DNA of 6,204 bases, taken from contig DAOWOC010000073.1 in the NCBI GenBank assembly GCA_030642225.1, positions 1 to 6,204 on the forward strand, written 5' to 3'. The notes under the pieces were generated by a model. That model did not search any database, was not told the DNA's origin, and worked only from the letters and a program-made list of their open reading frames with translations. Both the position numbers and the translations under genes were made by a program. Shown here piece after piece: positions 4,615 to 6,204 of this stretch (position 1 is its first letter; every line of letters begins with the position of its first letter). This stretch comes from Deltaproteobacteria bacterium (GTDB lineage Bacteria; Desulfobacterota; DAOWOC01).

Positions 4615-6174
4615 TTAACTTAACAACTTTTTTTTAAAAAGGCTTTCAAGTCCAGCTGCAAGACCATGAATATTTTTCATTAAATAAAGTGTGCCATCGG
4701 GATATTTTTGCTGTAAAAAATCCCTTGTCTGCTTATTACAACCGCAACCAATGGTAAATAGATCAATATTTTTTTCCATACAATATCTCATGCCCATGTC
4801 CACTTTTATACCACAATTTGCAGCACCGTCTGTAATATGAATAATCATCTTTTTTTTCTTTTTACTATTCATCACCATGGCTGCTGCCAATATTGCCTGT
4901 CCCGAAGGAGTTTTACCAGACGGATATACAGTATATAATTTATGTTTCCTATATAAACGTACCAGCTCACACCTGCCTTCTTTTTCATAATATCCATAAA
5001 TATCAAGCCTGTTTTTAAATCCCTTTGCCGCCTCTGCAAGCGTTAAAAAAGTCTGTTCTGCAACACCCCATGAATTTCCCAACCTGCCGGTATTACCCAT
5101 TGAGGCTGAGGCATCGGAAACTATTGCAATCTCCCAGGTAAAATCAGTTAAAAAAATATCCTTTTGTTTAAAAATCTTGCCGTCAAGAGGCGCGCGAGCA
5201 AGCCTTCTATGATCCAGCTTACCTTGTTCAAGACATCTTTTTACACGTTTTCTTTTTTTCCTTCTTATTAATGATTCCTGACCTTGAAAAATCTTTTTTA
5301 AACGTTTAACCTGCTTCTTATCAGGCATCAAATTAGATCCAGCGACCGCGTTGATAAAAACAGTCTTCATTAAACTCGCTTCAGGATCTTCTATAATAAC
5401 AGCGACCTGCTTTGTTAAATCTTTTTCTCCATCCTCAAGCAAAGATTGCACCTGTTCGGCAAGTTCAGGGGGGAGTCCTTTTTCCTCCTCATTATCATCC
5501 TCAGGGCCGTCATCATTATTAAGTTCTTCAAAATCAGGGATCAACAAGGCCTTGCCCCTGGATTCTGCTCCTCTATCATCATAAGACATTATATCGTTCC
5601 ATTCCATGATAACCGGCATAATATCATACCATAACCTTAGGTATAATTTTACCCGTTCATTTCTCCTTTCAGCAACCTTGTCAAACTTTATCAGCTCTTT
5701 AATATCTTCTGCATAATGCAGTAATTTATCAAGAACCGAATAATAATTAATATGGATATTATCAGGCACATCTCTGCCAATAGCCTTATCCCGCCAAACC
5801 TGGCTTAAACTTAAAGGGCCTGGTGAAACGGTATAATCACTTATATCCCCCTGCTGAACATTGGATTTAAAACAGGACGTTTTTTTAAAATAGCAGGATA
5901 AATAATGTGCCCAGACCGTTGATTTTATTAATTCAGTAATAAAAATATCCTCTCCACAATCAACAATGGCCTTTAAAAATTCTCCGGCCTTGTAAAAAGG
6001 AAGAGTAGCCTTTTCAAAAACACATTTTTTTACCCAGACACTCCATTCAATATCACCAAAGGCCTGGCTGACCACCTTACCAACAATAATATCAATTTTT
6101 TCAAAAGGAACCGGATAAATACCACTGATATCCTTCGGATTTAATACAATTGATTCCTGTGATAAAACAGACAT
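4615..6174 (-). CDS. VWA-domain protein, CobT/NorD-like (MoxR AAA+ partner type)
   Basis: The 519-residue product has a C-terminal von Willebrand factor A domain (about 345-515) with a complete MIDAS metal site: D354-x-S356-x-S358 (DASAS), T422 in KTPSG, and D449 in ITDG. Just before it, GKLDHRRLARAPLDG (318-332) resembles the lead-in to the VWA domain of CobT and NorD proteins. The N-terminal part (1-210) is not recognised. An acidic linker (about 216-233) and a basic patch (303-313, RRKKRKRVKR) lie between. No signal peptide or membrane segment is seen, so it is probably cytoplasmic. Known relatives work with a MoxR/CobS/NorQ-type AAA+ ATPase to remodel or insert metal into a client enzyme; no such ATPase is visible here and it would be expected upstream, off the right edge. 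The start is uncertain: the ATG at 6172-6174 lacks a good Shine-Dalgarno and the frame stays open to the window end, so the gene may be 5' partial. The VWA call is firm; the client is unknown. Confidence 0.88.
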   Translation of the reverse strand: MSVLSQESIVLNPKDISGIYPVPFEKIDIIVGKVVSQAFGDIEWSVWVKKCVFEKATLPFYKAGEFLKAIVDCGEDIFITELIKSTVWAHYLSCYFKKTSCFKSNVQQGDISDYTVSPGPLSLSQVWRDKAIGRDVPDNIHINYYSVLDKLLHYAEDIKELIKFDKVAERRNERVKLYLRLWYDIMPVIMEWNDIMSYDDRGAESRGKALLIPDFEELNNDDGPEDDNEEEKGLPPELAEQVQSLLEDGEKDLTKQVAVIIEDPEASLMKTVFINAVAGSNLMPDKKQVKRLKKIFQGQESLIRRKKRKRVKRCLEQGKLDHRRLARAPLDGKIFKQKDIFLTDFTWEIAIVSDASASMGNTGRLGNSWGVAEQTFLTLAEAAKGFKNRLDIYGYYEKEGRCELVRLYRKHKLYTVYPSGKTPSGQAILAAAMVMNSKKKKKMIIHITDGAANCGIKVDMGMRYCMEKNIDLFTIGCGCNKQTRDFLQQKYPDGTLYLMKNIHGLAAGLESLFKKKLLS

Positions 6175-6204
6175 CCCACGCCAGGTAACAGGCCTGACAT
6201 TATG

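Noticed and set aside
4849..4860. Run of eight A on the minus strand forming an A-AAA-AAG slippery site in the VWA gene
   Set aside because: It encodes lysines immediately before the conserved ITDG motif; a shift would destroy the VWA domain, and such runs are expected in an AT-rich genome.
5351..5634. Serine-rich plus-strand open frames opposite the VWA gene
   Set aside because: The serine runs are the complement of the acidic linker codons of the VWA protein, not a real coding signal.
6141..6200. A 19-codon minus-strand frame starting at the ATG of 6198-6200 and ending inside the VWA gene
   Set aside because: It is too short, overlaps the VWA start in another frame and shows no recognisable sequence; its only interest is the nearby stop for a possible upstream gene.

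Overview
The window is AT-rich (roughly 35-40% GC by eye). All six recognisable protein genes lie on the minus strand, so they are read from the right end of the window towards the left. Gaps between them are 48, 61, 1, 30 and 57 bases, with no convincing internal terminator, so a single operon or tightly co-transcribed cluster is likely. No stretch over about 300 bases lacks a gene. I see no tRNA, rRNA, CRISPR array, insertion sequence or transposase. Base composition, the mix of a CobT/NorD-like VWA protein, a sirtuin and a crotonase-family enzyme, and the GAF-type sensor kinase would suit an anaerobic Desulfobacterota-like bacterium. That placement is an inference with low confidence.

In order of transcription the genes are: (1) a VWA-domain protein with a complete MIDAS metal site, resembling CobT/NorD partners of MoxR-type AAA+ ATPases (4615-6174; its true start may lie beyond the right edge); (2) a short SlyD/SlpA-type FKBP peptidyl-prolyl isomerase (4132-4566); (3) a cytoplasmic two-GAF histidine-kinase-like protein with an ATPase domain but an abnormal phospho-acceptor region (2319-4070); (4) a stand-alone receiver protein starting one base after the kinase stop (1817-2317); (5) a zinc-binding sirtuin (980-1786); (6) a crotonase-superfamily enzyme that looks more like methylmalonyl-CoA decarboxylase than a hydratase (122-922). 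The last 121 bases are extremely AT-rich, with inverted repeats, a weak terminator candidate and, at the very edge, what may be the ribosome binding site of a further minus-strand gene.

The kinase and receiver are clearly a dedicated pair. The VWA protein and the isomerase fit a remodelling or folding function, probably with an AAA+ ATPase encoded just outside the window. The sirtuin and crotonase fit acyl-CoA metabolism, where deacylation of proteins matters. Whether all six work together as one system cannot be decided from sequence alone. No element here is a known defence or mobile system. The most unusual points are the kinase with a displaced histidine, the output-less receiver encoded in the same frame as the sirtuin, and the crotonase lacking both hydratase glutamates.
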